64,000 nucleotides of DNA from Hermatobates lingyangjiaoensis (GCA_026182355.1 JAPFBL010000379.1:62001-126000), one strand, 5' to 3'; numbered from the stretch's first letter, positions 1 to 9,514 are shown. The notes: a model not told the origin generated them from the sequence alone. Numbers and translations are program-made.

Positions 1-152
1 ACAGCTAGAGATACCTACTACATTCAACAGTAATTTTTTTAACTAATTATATTTTTCACATTATCTTAACCATGGCCTATTTTCAGGGGGAGGGCTTATA
101 GTCTAAAACGTCCCGAAAATCACGCTAGGAATTATTTTCGGAAAAAGACGGT
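1..152 (-). repeat. TIR DNA element, partial copy
   Basis: This is the reverse complement of the left part of the element at 19695-20262 (compare 19701-19865). It ends with the terminal motif GGAAAAAGACGGTA. The rest of the copy lies off the window. No coding sequence is visible. It is probably a non-autonomous TIR transposon; the superfamily was not settled. Confidence 0.7.
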
Positions 153-529
153 AGAACTCCCACTCTAGAATCTGTAGAACCACCGATCAAACAAAAAGGC
201 GGCGAACGGCTGATGTTTATCACCCGCCAGGGGATTGGTTGTATAAAAGAAATAATGGTTACTGCTTTAAACAATAATCTTATCTCCCTGATAAATTAGC
301 CAACTAGACAGCCCACATTGGAGTTTTTTCTCAATGCTTATCTAAGAGAATCCCTCCAAATGGTTTGACACTCAAACTATCCTAATCTGACATTCGTTAT
401 CAAATAAACATTCTCAGGCTGAAATATTCAGTGTAACTTCAACTTATTAACTATCTACAAATAACAGATTCTAATCTTTCTAAAGGTGTTTCATAAATAG
501 AAATTGCATTTACATTACATATTCGTAAA
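153..529. other. No recognisable feature
   Basis: AT-rich sequence with no open frame, RNA gene or repeat that I recognise. It may be the decayed upstream part of the PLE whose C-terminus follows. Confidence 0.5.
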
Positions 530-730
530 TTGCAAATTCGTAAATTACAAAATTTGCAAATTTTGGAAGCTATCTTGATCCTCGAAAAGCAACCTAGTAT
601 TAACAGCCAAGGAGGAGGATTTTCAAGAATTCTAAAATTATATGAAGGCAGTCAGAAGGCGAACCAGTCTGGGAGAGATATAGAAGTTAATCGATTACCT
701 TCCCAGATACAAATGACGGATGGAAGGTAA
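530..730 (+). pseudogene. PLE C-terminal fragment (end of GIY-YIG region)
   Basis: The frame contains ILEAILILEKQPSINSQ, matching the conserved tail after the GIY-YIG nuclease of Penelope-like elements (compare HILEALYIKEYDPSLNIQ at 30.75 kb and LTEAIIIQKTKPYINIQ on the minus strand near 50.55 kb). Reverse transcriptase and the nuclease core are missing. The order C-terminal tail, 3' untranslated stretch, hammerhead motif, N-terminal ORF start is repeated at 30.6-31.3 kb and, on the minus strand, at 50.6-50.1 kb. This is a PLE 3' end running into its terminal repeat. It is not functional. Confidence 0.7.
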
Positions 731-1050
731 CCAAGAGCCTGGTGAAACCTCAACATACCTTTACCTTTGATAACCTCCCTAGTTGTGAATATGTGTTATG
801 GACTCGTTATGTTTATTTTAGTTTATTTTAATTGTTATTCACTTTTCGATCATTAATAATTTTATATATTCTTTAACCTTGAAAATGGTCAACGATGACC
901 GAAACATGTCGGTGTATAGTAATAAAAATTTTGGTGAACTTATGTTTTTAGTTCCAGAACCATGGAAGTCAAGTATGAGAACACTTGAAAAACGGATAAG
1001 AAAAAGTGTAAAAGTTAAATTGGGCATTACTTTTAATAAAACGTGTATAT
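731..1050 (+). mobile_element. PLE 3' terminal repeat with hammerhead-like motif and ORF start
   Basis: After the coding tail comes AT-rich DNA, then a degenerate hammerhead at 876-913 (core read as CTTGAAAA, helix II GGTC/GACC, GAAA, stem III ACATGT). The beginning of the PLE N-terminal frame follows from about 906 (FLVPEPWKSSMRTLEKR). That frame stops at a (TA)n tract at about 1046. The same hammerhead-then-ORF-start order recurs throughout the window, so this is the pseudo-LTR, not a chance ORF. Confidence 0.65.
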
Positions 1051-1380
1051 ATATATATATATATATATTATTAAAAATTATGCCAATTTTAACTTTTGTT
1101 CTTTTTCGAGTTAATTTTTCAAGTTTTCTCACTATGGATTTCCACCTTTCTGGTAAAATGGTAAAATGGTAATGGTTTCTGGTAAAATGGTAAAATTTCT
1201 GGTAAAAATTAACTTTTGGTGAATTACTTTACATTTTACCAGAAAGGTGGAAATCCATAGTGAGAAAACTTGAAAAATTAACTCGGAAAAGAACAAAAGT
1301 TAAAATTGGCATAATTTTTAATAAAACATGTTTGATTGAAGGTCTGCTCCCAAAATACACACACATATATATATATATAT
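1046..1380. repeat. Inverted pair of PLE N-terminal segments
   Basis: About 1045-1158 (minus) and 1240-1345 (plus) encode nearly the same peptide, MRKLEKLTRKRTKVKIGII, in opposite directions. They are separated by a short spacer rich in GGTAAAATGG repeats. The plus arm continues to a GLLPKYTH motif and then a (TA)n tract. This is a head-to-head inverted duplication of the PLE terminal repeat. Confidence 0.7.
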
Positions 1381-1660
1381 ATAAACTAGAATTTAAAAAA
1401 GAACACATAGAAAGGAAACCACTGAACTCACTACTATATTTCGATGTCCTCGTCTTCAGGAAAAGAAGTGAATCGCTCCAAAGGCTGATAACGACTGATA
1501 TATATAAATTATATATATATATATATATATAAACTAGAATTTAAAAAGAACACATAGAAAAGAAATCACTGAACTCATATATATATATATATATATATAT
1601 ATTAAATATATATATATATATATATATATTGATAAAAGTATCGACCGTGGAATAGAAACA
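1381..1660 (-). mobile_element. Hammerhead-bearing small element with (TA)n tracts
   Basis: The sequence beginning AAACTAGAATTTAAAAAAG and ending at the hammerhead near 1460 recurs at 39.52-39.60 kb, partly at 1532-1580, and as a shorter piece near 18.75 kb. (TA)n tracts lie on both sides (1509-1530, 1578-1631). No coding sequence. It looks like a non-autonomous PLE derivative. Confidence 0.6.
1431..1462 (-). ncRNA. Hammerhead ribozyme motif, stem III ATAT
   Basis: On the minus strand: CTGAAGA, C, GA...TC helix II, GAAA, then TATAG. The ATAT stem III is followed by A as the cleavage-site nucleotide. Confidence 0.6.
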
Positions 1661-1699
1661 AAACTAAAATTTATCGGGACTCGGTAAGAAAAATTATAA

Positions 1700-1860
1700 G
1701 AGTCTTTAGAGTTGGTATTAAGACACAGTTTACAGTAACAGTTTAAAGTAGCTCTTGGTCCAAGTAAAAGTAAAAGGTTAAAGTAAAAGGACCAAGAGCT
1801 ACTTTAAACTGTTACTGTAAACTGTGTCTTAATACCAACTCTAAAGACTCTAATAATTTT
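1700..1860. repeat. Near-perfect palindrome
   Basis: About 1700-1765 is the reverse complement of about 1788-1856 (shared tract AGTCTTTAGAGTTGGTATTA). The spacer is AAGTAAAAG-rich. It sits directly upstream of a hammerhead and PLE ORF start, so it is probably the inverted arm of that terminal repeat. Confidence 0.75.
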
Positions 1861-1881
1861 TCTTTTTTTTTTTAATTAATT

Positions 1882-1921
1882 ACCCTGAAGATGACTGGAA
1901 GCCAGTCGAAACATGTCGGTT
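1882..1921 (+). ncRNA. Hammerhead ribozyme motif, stem III ACATGT
   Basis: CTGAAGA at 1885-1891, T, helix II GACTGG-aag-CCAGTC (six pairs), GAAA at 1908-1911, palindrome ACATGT at 1911-1916, C1917 as the expected cleavage nucleotide. ACC before the core can pair with GGT after the cut (helix I). It is one of the cleanest copies here. Confidence 0.75.
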
Positions 1922-2127
1922 CCCACTTAATTAACATTCTCCAACGTTTGGATGAAGGAAAGAAGAAGGTATTCAAAAACCTTGAAAAACTGGTGAAGAA
2001 AATGACATCAGTGAAATACTGTCAGTTGTTCAACGAAATATATATATTAGTGAAGGTGGTAGCAATCCTTCTTGCAAACATGTTTCTAAAAATTATATGC
2101 CAATTTCATGCTTGGTTACCGTTTTAG
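1891..2127 (+). pseudogene. PLE N-terminal segment (terminal-repeat copy)
   Basis: This open stretch of about 78 codons contains KVFKNLEKLVKKMTSVKYC, the basic, helical N-terminal pattern shared by about a dozen PLE copies in the window. Its first residues overlap the hammerhead, as in other copies, so the ribozyme lies at or upstream of the element's start codon. From about 2060 the sequence changes to a minus-strand fragment of the same segment, so the frame is a chimera of two insertions. No enzymatic domain remains. Confidence 0.5.
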
Positions 2128-2164
2128 AGTTTGGGCCTTCTTAGAGTTTACCTTTAAGTTTGGG

Positions 2165-2285
2165 CCAGTTGATTTTTTTATACCCCGAGGAACTGAGAAG
2201 AGCCTGTAGGACATTAGAGAAACTCTCTAGAAAGGAACCAAACATGAAATAGGCATAAAATTTTTAGAAATATATATATAGATTT
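2165..2285 (+). pseudogene. PLE N-terminal fragment
   Basis: The frame reads PEELRRACRTLEKLSRK, the same N-terminal pattern, and is broken by a stop before a short (TA)n. The reverse complement of the same sub-family lies at 35575-35710. Confidence 0.5.
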
Positions 2286-2450
2286 CACATTAACACGTGA
2301 AATAACAATCAATGATCAAACCACAATAAGAAAATGGGAAAACAAGACTAAGATCTTTCAACCGTAACAAGCGGTCTTCGTCAGAGTCAAAAACCCAACT
2401 GTCAGTTTTAACTCTGGTTTGATCATATATATATAATAAGTAAAACTTTA
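2286..2450 (-). mobile_element. AGATCT-class hammerhead element
   Basis: This matches the family with CACGTG...AATCAATGATCAAACCACAA, seen again near 31.7, 35.4, 36.1, 44.4, 47.5, 52.7, 53.1, 53.3 and 55.1-55.3 kb. The hammerhead lies at 2346-2390. The boundaries are (TA)n tracts. No ORF. Confidence 0.65.
2346..2392 (-). ncRNA. Hammerhead ribozyme motif, stem III AGATCT
   Basis: Minus strand: GACT, CTGACGA, A, helix II GACCG/CGGTT, GAAA, AGATCT, T, AGTC. GACT and AGTC form a four-pair helix I. Confidence 0.75.
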
Positions 2451-2454
2451 AATT

Positions 2455-2660
2455 ACGCAAAACACAATACAGAAAAAGATAAAATACACATATACTAAAT
2501 TCAATATTTTAAACCGTTGTTCCTCCTTCCTTCCAGTCTTCTCCTGATGATGAAAAACAGTTCGAAATATTGACTTTAGTAAGTGTGTATTTTATGTTTT
2601 TTCTGTGAGTGTGTTTTGTGTAATTTTAGTTTTATAGTCCGTGTAGACTGTTTCTTCAAT

Positions 2661-2700
<40 letters not shown>
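2455..2700 (+). mobile_element. Inverted-repeat hammerhead element, ATAT class
   Basis: About 2455-2525 and 2565-2625 are imperfect inverted repeats (CAAAACACAATACAG against its complement). The right arm carries the hammerhead at 2540-2576; the left arm holds a decayed one. A (TA)n tract follows at 2664-2697. Confidence 0.65.
2540..2576 (+). ncRNA. Hammerhead ribozyme motif, stem III ATAT
   Basis: CTGATGA at 2544-2550, T, GAA/TTC helix II, GAAA, ATAT, T, then GAC. Confidence 0.65.
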
Positions 2701-2701
<1 letters not shown>

Positions 2702-2734
2702 TAATAATCAACAATAACTCTTGATATAGTATAT

Positions 2735-2945
2735 GACTTAAATACCACAATAAACAATATATATATTAATTAAAATGCTCTAAGGCCTTTCATCACATCA
2801 TTCGAGAGCTAAATGAAACAACAAAAAAAAAGCAAGTGTTTTGTTTTGTTTTTTTTTTGTGGTTTCATTTAGCTCTCTGATGATGTTGTGACGAAAGGCC
2901 TTAGAATATTTTAATTTATATATATTGTTTATTGTGGTATATAAT
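2735..2945. repeat. Palindromic hammerhead unit, AGGCCT class
   Basis: The arms 2740-2822 and 2868-2940 are inverted copies around an A/T-homopolymer spacer. The right arm has an intact hammerhead; the left arm copy has lost the CUGANGA core. (TA)n tracts flank it on both sides. Confidence 0.8.
2873..2908 (+). ncRNA. Hammerhead ribozyme motif, stem III AGGCCT
   Basis: CTGATGA at 2877-2883, T, weak helix II GT/AC, GAAA at 2893-2896, AGGCCT, T, AGA. CT/AG pairing is available for helix I. Confidence 0.65.
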
Positions 2946-2951
2946 TCATAT

Positions 2952-2983
<32 letters not shown>

Positions 2984-2984
2984 C

Positions 2985-3115
2985 CATGATAAACGAAAAA
3001 CGGTCCGGCAGGACAGATAACACTTAAAATAAACTGTGACACACAGACTAAAACATAACAAAGACTCTTTGTTATGTTTCAGTCTATGTGTCACAGTTTA
3101 TTTTAAGTTAGACCA
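2985..3115. repeat. Palindromic fragment
   Basis: ATAACACTTAAAATAAACTG at about 3020 is mirrored by CAGTTTATTTTAAG at about 3098. The same sequence flanks the hammerheads at 9.40 and 18.9 kb, so this is the outer part of that ATAT-class family without the ribozyme. Confidence 0.65.
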
Positions 3116-3159
3116 AACTCCGAGAAAAAGAAAAAGTGTTGGTTATATATATATACACG

Positions 3160-3480
3160 AGTATAGTCGTCATCAAAGAAAACCAAAGTTTTTCAACATA
3201 TAATTAAAAATAATAAAAAAATTGTTTAACTAAATTAACTGGCTTTACAAACAAATATAATAAACTTTCAACCTATTTAAATAATTAATTATAAAAAAAT
3301 TATAATAAATTTATTTTTAAATTGTTAATATTAGTGTTTAAAAAATCTATTTAAAAACAGTATTATACATGTAAACATTAAAACAATTACGACCTTAAAA
3401 AAAATTTGGGATGAAATTTCAGATTTGTTGTCAGTGTTTTTTATTATTTCATTATTTCAATTTTTTTCTATTAAATGCTT
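3160..3480. repeat. Internal fragment of hAT MITE
   Basis: The sequence is diverged but collinear with the interior of the hAT MITE at 19209-19668 (shared AAATTAACTGG, CAATTACGACCTTAAAAA, CAATTTTTTTCTAT). Termini are missing. Confidence 0.55.
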
Positions 3481-3484
3481 ATTA

Positions 3485-4060
3485 GAGAATATAATGATGC
3501 CTAATTACGATACTTTGATTTGTAGCTGTAATTTAATTACAGCAATTAAGTTTGTCCAATTATCTTATTATGCCAATATTATTACCATCTTATTATTATG
3601 ACAAAGTGTGACACAGATAGTTTTTAACGTATTAATATATAGGATTAATATCATAATCAGGATGATGTAAGTATAATTCTTCGTAACTAAATTTAAATAT
3701 CACTAAAAGTTAACTAAAAAAAAGATGTTAAGAAATAACTAAGTCGTGAATAATGAATCTTCATTCTCAATCTTGATTTAATCAAAGAAACAAATGAACA
3801 ATCTTAATACTGTTAGCAGAACAACATTTGCCTTGCTTTAGAACAAAAGAAAACAAAGAGAAAAGATTTAAAATGACAAAGCAATTTACTGAATTAGGTC
3901 TTTTCATTTATAACCTCTCTCGCAATCACTCTTTCTTCATCCCATTTTATTAATCCATTCACTATTTCATTAAACTTTCCTCTCTCTGTCCCTTAAAATT
4001 GTCTATCTTTTATTGAAATGTCAGTGATTAATTACATAGATAAATGAAAGTAAAAACTAT
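3485..4060. other. No recognisable feature
   Basis: AT-rich intronic DNA without an ORF, RNA gene or repeat match that I can see within the window. Confidence 0.5.
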
Positions 4061-4061
4061 A

Positions 4062-4240
4062 AGAAAAAATTAAAAAAACAAACAGAAAATATGGTTTGAG
4101 AGGCATTTGAAAGTTATGTCATCAGAGAACAACTAGAAATTGAAAACCAATTGGGTTTTCAATTTCTAGTTGTTCTCTGATGACATAACTTTCAAATGCC
4201 TCTCAAACCATATTTTCTGTTTTGTTTTTTTTTTAATTTT
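4062..4240. repeat. Near-perfect 2 x ~85 bp palindrome
   Basis: The left arm (about 4062-4147) and right arm (about 4153-4238) are inverted copies with a spacer of only a few bases around CCAATTGGG. The right arm contains CTCTGATGACATAAC, a decayed hammerhead start. The near-identity of the arms suggests a young insertion. Confidence 0.8.
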
Positions 4241-4499
4241 CCATGTGGCTTTTAATTTCATTGTTTACCATGACGTGTTTATTATGATTATTAGTTTTTA
4301 CATAGGAAAAGTAGTAATCATGTATGTTATTTTATTCTTACATGAATAAATTATAAAATAAATCCATTATAGCGTAATTTCAAAAAACAATAAATCATGA
4401 TGACTTTTTTCATAATTTATTTTCTTTTTTTTTAAAAAAAAAATGCAATGTTTTTTATTTTGACCTCATATATTCACTACTATTTTCTTTGGGCTAACG

Positions 4500-5060
4500 C
4501 AGTGATGTCAAACCTTTTAAGATCGGTGTGTCAAAATGTTGAAAAATAAAGACATAATTTGCGTGGCGTGTCAGACATCTCAAAAGTAAAGACTGAAACG
4601 AAATATATAAATATTTATAATTTTTGAAAAAAATTAGTAATAAAAAAAAGAAATCTTCATGATTATAAAACTTAAAAGAATAGAAAATAAACAATTAATC
4701 AATAAAAAATAATAAAGAAATTAAAAAAATTAAATTTATGAGAAAAACATTAAATTTAGGAAGTATATAGTGTGACTTCTGCTGTTGGCTTCCGCGATGG
4801 AGGCTCTATTTTTATTTTTTGATTTGTTTTTTGTATTTTACCATTTAAGTCGTCTTTGTTCTGTCGATTAGACATAATATCTAAACCAATAAAAACATGA
4901 AAAGACGACAGGACGGACAGGACAAAGACGACTTAAATTGTAAACGACAAAAAACAGATTAAAAAAAAATAAAAATAAAATAAAACAAAACTATTAGGTA
5001 GAAATTAAGGCATATATTGGCAACATTGAGTTAAAATAGTTATTTATATCCGTGATTTTA
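4500..5060. repeat. Decayed repeat with inverted arms
   Basis: About 4808-4870 and 4914-4983 are inverted copies (AAGTCGTCTTTGTTC mirrored). CAGTGATGTCAAACC at about 4500 resembles a hAT end but no matching right end was found. No coding sequence. Confidence 0.35.
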
Positions 5061-5062
5061 GA

Positions 5063-5160
5063 AGGTAACGTTAGTCCCATTGATGATGCAGCCATTGCGA
5101 AACCGGTCGGGCGACTTCATCAGCGATAGACGAGGTATGACGGTTAATAATAATATCTTA
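5063..5160 (-). repeat. PLE terminal-repeat fragment (AGCGCT family)
   Basis: The sequence ACGAGGTATGACGGT followed by AT-rich DNA is shared with 28.04 and 38.76 kb, where it follows the AGCGCT-class hammerhead. Here the ribozyme portion is not conserved. Confidence 0.45.
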
Positions 5161-5262
5161 TTTGCTAACCTGTGACTTATTTGTGACACAACAAAATACA
5201 TGTATTTAATGAAGAAATGCTTAAGTCTGCTCAAGACTGAGTTGTTGGGGGATTGGTTGCAG

Positions 5263-5463
5263 GTCTATGTTGGCTTGAGCGAGCTGTTTGGCAGACTTCA
5301 AGACGCCGATAAAAGCGCTCGGTATGCCAGCAAAGCCTATGACTTGTCACGCAACCTCCAGATGGGCGATCTGAACTCTCGCTACCACCGCATTGCACTG
5401 CTTCAGATGGCGACATCGCTGCGCAAGCAAGGCGAGCTGGGAGATGCTCACGACTACTGCGCG
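5263..5463 (+). CDS. rapsn: Rapsyn-like (AChR clustering scaffold), internal exon
   Basis: A 201-bp exon, 67 codons, phase 0 at both ends. The upstream acceptor is GGTTGCAG and the donor GCG|GTAAGT. It encodes two helical TPR-like units: VYVGLSELFGRLQDADKSA, then YHRIALLQMATSLRKQGEL and DAHDYCA. This fits the middle TPR array of rapsyn, which binds the cytoplasmic side of nicotinic acetylcholine receptors and clusters them at synapses; the signature is the helix pairs followed by an E.C..EA-type junction into the next exon. Codon use and GC content are clearly higher than in the flanking DNA, as expected for a constrained exon. It joins in frame to 56248-56346. The start codon and N-terminal myristoylation site are outside the window. 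Other TPR scaffolds are possible but fit less well. Confidence 0.75.
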
Positions 5464-5485
5464 GTAAGTACTCACTCAACTGTTT
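5464..5485 (+). other. 5' splice site region of the 50.8-kb intron
   Basis: The donor GTAAGT matches the metazoan consensus. Only about 22 bp separate it from the first unit of a 2.7-kb minisatellite. Confidence 0.7.
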
Positions 5486-8157
5486 GTCACTATTGACATA
5501 GAATCAGTACCCAAACCTTCTCATAGTCACTATTGACATAGAATCAGTACCCAAACCTTCTCATAGTCACTATTGAAATAGAATCAGTACCCAAACCTTC
5601 TCATAGTCACTATTGACATAGAATCAGTACCCAAACCTTCTCATAATCACTATTGACATAGAATCGTACCCAAACCTTCTCATAGTCACTATTGACATAG
5701 AATCAGTACCCAAACCTTCTCATAATCACTATTGACATAGAATCGTACCCAAACCTTCTCATAGTCACTATTGACATAGAATCGTACCCAAACCTTCTCA
5801 TAGTCACTATTGACATAGAATCAGTACCCAAACCTTCTCATAGTCACTATTGACATAGAATCGTACCCAAACCTTCTCATAGTCACTATTGACATAGAAT
5901 CGTACCCAAACCTTCTCATAGTCACTATTGACATCGAATCGTACCCAAACCTTCTCATAATCACTATTGAAATAGAATCAGTACCCAAACATTCTCATAA
6001 TCACTATTGACATAGAATCAGTACCCAAACCTTCTCATAGTCACTATTGACATAGAATCAGTACCCAAACCTTCTCATAGTCACTATTGACATAGAATCA
6101 GTACCCAAACCTTCTCATAATCACTATTGACATAGAATCAGTACCCAAACCTTCTCATAATCACTATTGACATAGAATCAGTACCCAAACCTTCTCATAA
6201 TCACTATTGACATAGAATCAGTACCCAAACCTTCTCATAATCACTATTGAAATAGAATCAGTACCCAAACCTTCTCATAATCACTATTGACATAGAATCA
6301 GTACCCAAACCTTCTCATAGTCACTATTGACATAGAATCAGTACCAAAACCTTCTCATAGTCACTATTGACATAGAATCGTACCCAAACCTTCTCATAAT
6401 CACTATTGAAATAGAATCAGTACCCAAACCTTCTCATAATCACTATTGACATAGAATCAGTACCCAAACCTTCTCATAGTCACTATTGACATAGAATCAG
6501 TACCCAAACCTTCTCATAGTCACTATTGTCATAGAATCAGTACCCAAACCTTCTCATAGTCACTATTGACATAGAATCAGTACCCAAACCTTCTCATAAT
6601 CACTATTGACATAGAATCAGTACCCAAACCTTCTCATAGTCACTATTGACATAGAATCAGTACCCAAACCTTCTCATAGTCACTATTGACATAGAATCAG
6701 TACCCAAACCTTCTCATAATCACTATTGACATAGAATCAGTACCCAAACCTTCTCATAGTCACTATTGACATAGAATCAGTACCCAAACCTTCTCATAGT
6801 CACTATTGACATAAGAATCAGTACCCAAACCTTCTCATAATCACTATTGACATAGAATCAGTACCCAAACCTTCTCATAGTCACTATTGACATAGAATCA
6901 GTACCCAAACCTTCTCATAGTCACTATTGACATAGAATCAGTACCCAAACTTCTCATAATCACTATTGCATAGAATCAGTACCCAAACCTTCTCATATCA
7001 CTATTGACATAGAATCAGTACCCAAACCTTCTCATAATCACTATTGACATAGAATCAGTACCCAAACCTTCTCATAGTCACTATTGACATAGAATCAGTA
7101 CCCAAACCTTCTCATAGTCACTATTGACATAGTAATCAGTTACTCCAAAACCTTCTCATAGTCACTATTGACATAGAATCGTACCCAAACTCTTCTCATA
7201 GTCACTATTTTGAAATAGAATCAGTACCCAAACCTTCTCATATCACTATTGACATAGAATCAGTACCCAAACCTTCTAACATATCACTATTGACATAGAA
7301 TCAGTACCCAAACCTTCTCATAGTCACTATTGACATAGAATCAGTACCCAAACCTTCTCATAGTCACTATTGACATAGAATCAGTACCCAAACCTTCTCA
7401 TAGTCACTATTGACATAGAATCAGTACCCAAACCTTCTCATAGTCACTATTGAAATAGAATCAGTACCCAAACCTTCTCATAGTCACTATTGACATAGAA
7501 TCAGTACCCAAACCTTCTCATAATCACTATTGACATAGAATCGTACCCAAACCTTCTCATAGTCACTATTGAAATAGAATCAGTACCCAAACCTTCTCAT
7601 AGTCACTATTGACATAGAATCAGTACCCAAACCTTCTCATAGTCACTATTGACATAGAATCAGTACCCAAACCTTCTCATAGTCACTATTGACATAGAAT
7701 CAGTACCCAAACCTTCTCATAGTCACTATTGACATAGAATCAGTACCCAAACCTTCTCATAGTCACTATTGACATAGAATCAGTACCCAAACCTTCTCAT
7801 AATCACTATTGACATAGAATCGTACCCAAACCTTCTCATAGTCACTATTGAAATAGAATCAGTACCCAAACCTTCTCATAATCACTATTGACATAGAATC
7901 AGTACCCAAACCTTCTCATAATCACTATTGACATAGAATCAGTACCCAAACCTTCTCATAGTCTCTATTGACATAGAATCAGTACCCAAACCTTCTCATA
8001 ATCACTATTGACATAAAATCAGTACCCAAACCTTCTCATAGTCACTATTGACATAGAATCAGTACCCAAACCTTCTCATAGTCACTATTGACATAGAATC
8101 AGTACCCAAACCTTCTCATAGTCACTATTGACATTGAATCAGTACCAGAAACCTTCA
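5486..8157. repeat. 40-bp minisatellite, about 67 copies
   Basis: The unit reads GTCACTATTGACATAG then AATCAGTACCCAAACCTTCTCATA. Variants recur: G or A at position 1, GACATAG or GAAATAG, and a two-base shorter form AATCGTACC. The variants are mixed along the array. Between about 6945 and 7290 small indels cluster strongly. It lies wholly in the intron just after the rapsyn donor site and is non-coding. Confidence 0.95.
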
Positions 8158-8428
8158 AATATTCATGTTCAGAAACTTCAAAATTATTCATCAAACATTT
8201 AAGATTGATGAATTATGACGCAGAAATTACCTACGCACCAGAAGAAGGCAGGAAGTATCCACAGAATTCAAAATCCAAGCCTCTGATTGGCATTTTCACA
8301 GCTACTCAAAGGGACTACTTATGCCCGATGACGACGAATGTCGAAATTTCGTTGTGAGTTTTTTGTGTGTGTTTTTATCTGTTTTTCTCTTTCCTTTGTG
8401 AACTATATATATATATGATTGAAATAAA
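8158..8428 (+). mobile_element. Hammerhead-bearing PLE-derived segment
   Basis: A hammerhead-like motif at 8330-8362 has core CCGATGA (U4 replaced by C), helix II GAC/GTC, GAAA and a mutated ATTT stem III. Upstream DNA includes CACCAGAAGAAGGCAGGAAG. It ends at a short (TA)n. The ribozyme is probably inactive. Confidence 0.45.
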
Positions 8429-8600
8429 CGGCGGCTTCCGCATTCACGACTTTAATACTCGTCCTTTCCAGTCTCCTGACTATTTCTCTTTGAGTGGAGG
8501 GAACTTTCCACAAAAGTTGTCCTAATGACATGTTATAACACTTTAGGCACTCGGTCACTGTTAAAAAACAGTTCAGTAAAAATGTTGTATTGATATAAAA

Positions 8601-8647
8601 CAGTGGCGATTTCTCAGGGAATGCAACACATGCATTGCATGCTTAGA
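8601..8647 (+). mobile_element. hAT transposon terminus (solo end)
   Basis: CAGTGGCGATTTCTCAGGGA begins a 45-bp block almost identical to the inverted right end of the hAT at 39947-40751. The rest of the element is absent. It replaces about 20 bp of the PLE arm. Confidence 0.7.
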
Positions 8648-9009
8648 ATTGTCATAAATCATCATCAGGTTATAGTATAATATAGTATAGTCAGGATATA
8701 GTAATAATAAACTAAGCTAAAATGACAGTTACAGTGATAATAATCATAATAACTACGGCACAGTAAAGTTAACAATTTGAAAGTCCCGCTGAGGTTGAGG
8801 TTGCAAAACTGTTACTCATGTTAAGTTACTCCAGGCCCTGTTACTGATTGGGCCTTGATCAGCTGAGTAACAGTTTTGCAACCTCAACCTCAACGGGACT
8901 TTCGAATTGTTTACTTTACTGCGCCGTAGTTATTATGATTATTATCACTGTAATTGTCATTGTAGCTTAGTTTATTATTGCTATATCCTGATTATACTAT
9001 ATTATACTA

Positions 9010-9046
9010 TAACCTGACGATGATTTATGAAAATCGAAATCTAGTT
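9010..9046 (+). ncRNA. Hammerhead ribozyme motif
   Basis: CTGACGA at 9014-9020, T, helix II GATT/AATC, GAAA, then TCTAG. Stem III is not a clean palindrome in this copy. Confidence 0.55.
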
Positions 9047-9094
9047 AGTAATTTTTATATCAATACTACATTTTTACTGAAGTGTTTTTAAACA

Positions 9095-9340
9095 GTGACC
9101 GAGTGCCTAAAGTGTTATAACATGTCATTAGGACAACTTTTGTGGAAAGTTCCCTCCACTCAAAGAGAAATAATCAGGAGACTGGAAAGGACGTGTATTA
9201 AAGTCGTGAATGCGGAAGCTGCCGTTTATTTCAATCGAATATGTTTAAATGAGAATCTGCTGCCAACTTATACTAATCCTATCTTCAATTTTGAACTGTT
9301 ATTGTGTCCAGTTTGGACCGCCTTTCCGTTTATCAAGTGA
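9095..9340 (+). pseudogene. PLE N-terminal segment
   Basis: An 81-codon open frame: MSLGQLLWKVPSTQ, then RLERTCIKVVNAEAAVYFN, then ICLNENLLPTYTN. It is the best-preserved example of the N-terminal peptide found in about fifteen terminal-repeat copies here. The peptide is short, helical and basic and has no catalytic motif; the enzymes are encoded downstream in complete PLEs, which this copy lacks. After TYTN the frame runs into unrelated sequence and a (TA)n at 9342. Confidence 0.6.
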
Positions 9341-9354
9341 ATATATATATTAAT

Positions 9355-9505
9355 TAAAATAAGCAGTGACACATAAACAGAAACACAACAAAGACTCACT
9401 TTTCAATATTTCGACCGTAATGGTGGTCGTCCTCAGGAGAAGAAGTGAATTGATGGAGAGACGACAGTCAACAGAAAAACAGAATACCAACAGAATTTTG
9501 GTATA
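9355..9505 (-). mobile_element. ATAT-class hammerhead element
   Basis: Outer sequence AGTGACACATAAACAG is shared with the palindrome at 3.0 kb and the plus-strand copy at 18.9 kb. It contains the ribozyme below and ends near (TA)n. Confidence 0.6.
9402..9440 (-). ncRNA. Hammerhead ribozyme motif, stem III ATAT
   Basis: Minus strand: CTGAGGA, C, helix II GACC/GGTC with an eight-base loop, GAAA, ATAT, T, GAAAAG. Confidence 0.7.
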
Positions 9506-9514
9506 ATATATATA

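Larger units (their letters stand above)
8429..9250. mobile_element. Large inverted repeat of PLE terminal repeats
   Basis: The left arm (about 8429-8825, minus sense) and right arm (about 8870-9240, plus sense) are inverted copies of one PLE terminal repeat with a short spacer around GCCCTGTTACTGATTGGGCC. Each arm holds a hammerhead region and the N-terminal ORF start. The left arm is interrupted at 8601-8647 by a hAT terminus exactly where the ribozyme's GAAA and stem III should be. This looks like an extreme 5'-truncated PLE insertion. Confidence 0.8.

Noticed and set aside
4500..4560. hAT left end CAGTGATGTCAAACC
   Set aside because: No matching right end or 8-bp duplication could be found within 1 kb.
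5231..5479. Minus-strand open frame opposite the rapsyn exon
   Set aside because: It is a shadow of the GC-rich coding exon; it has no start context and no family resemblance.
5486..8157. CRISPR-like array
   Set aside because: Units are contiguous 40-bp tandem repeats without unique spacers, in a eukaryotic intron.
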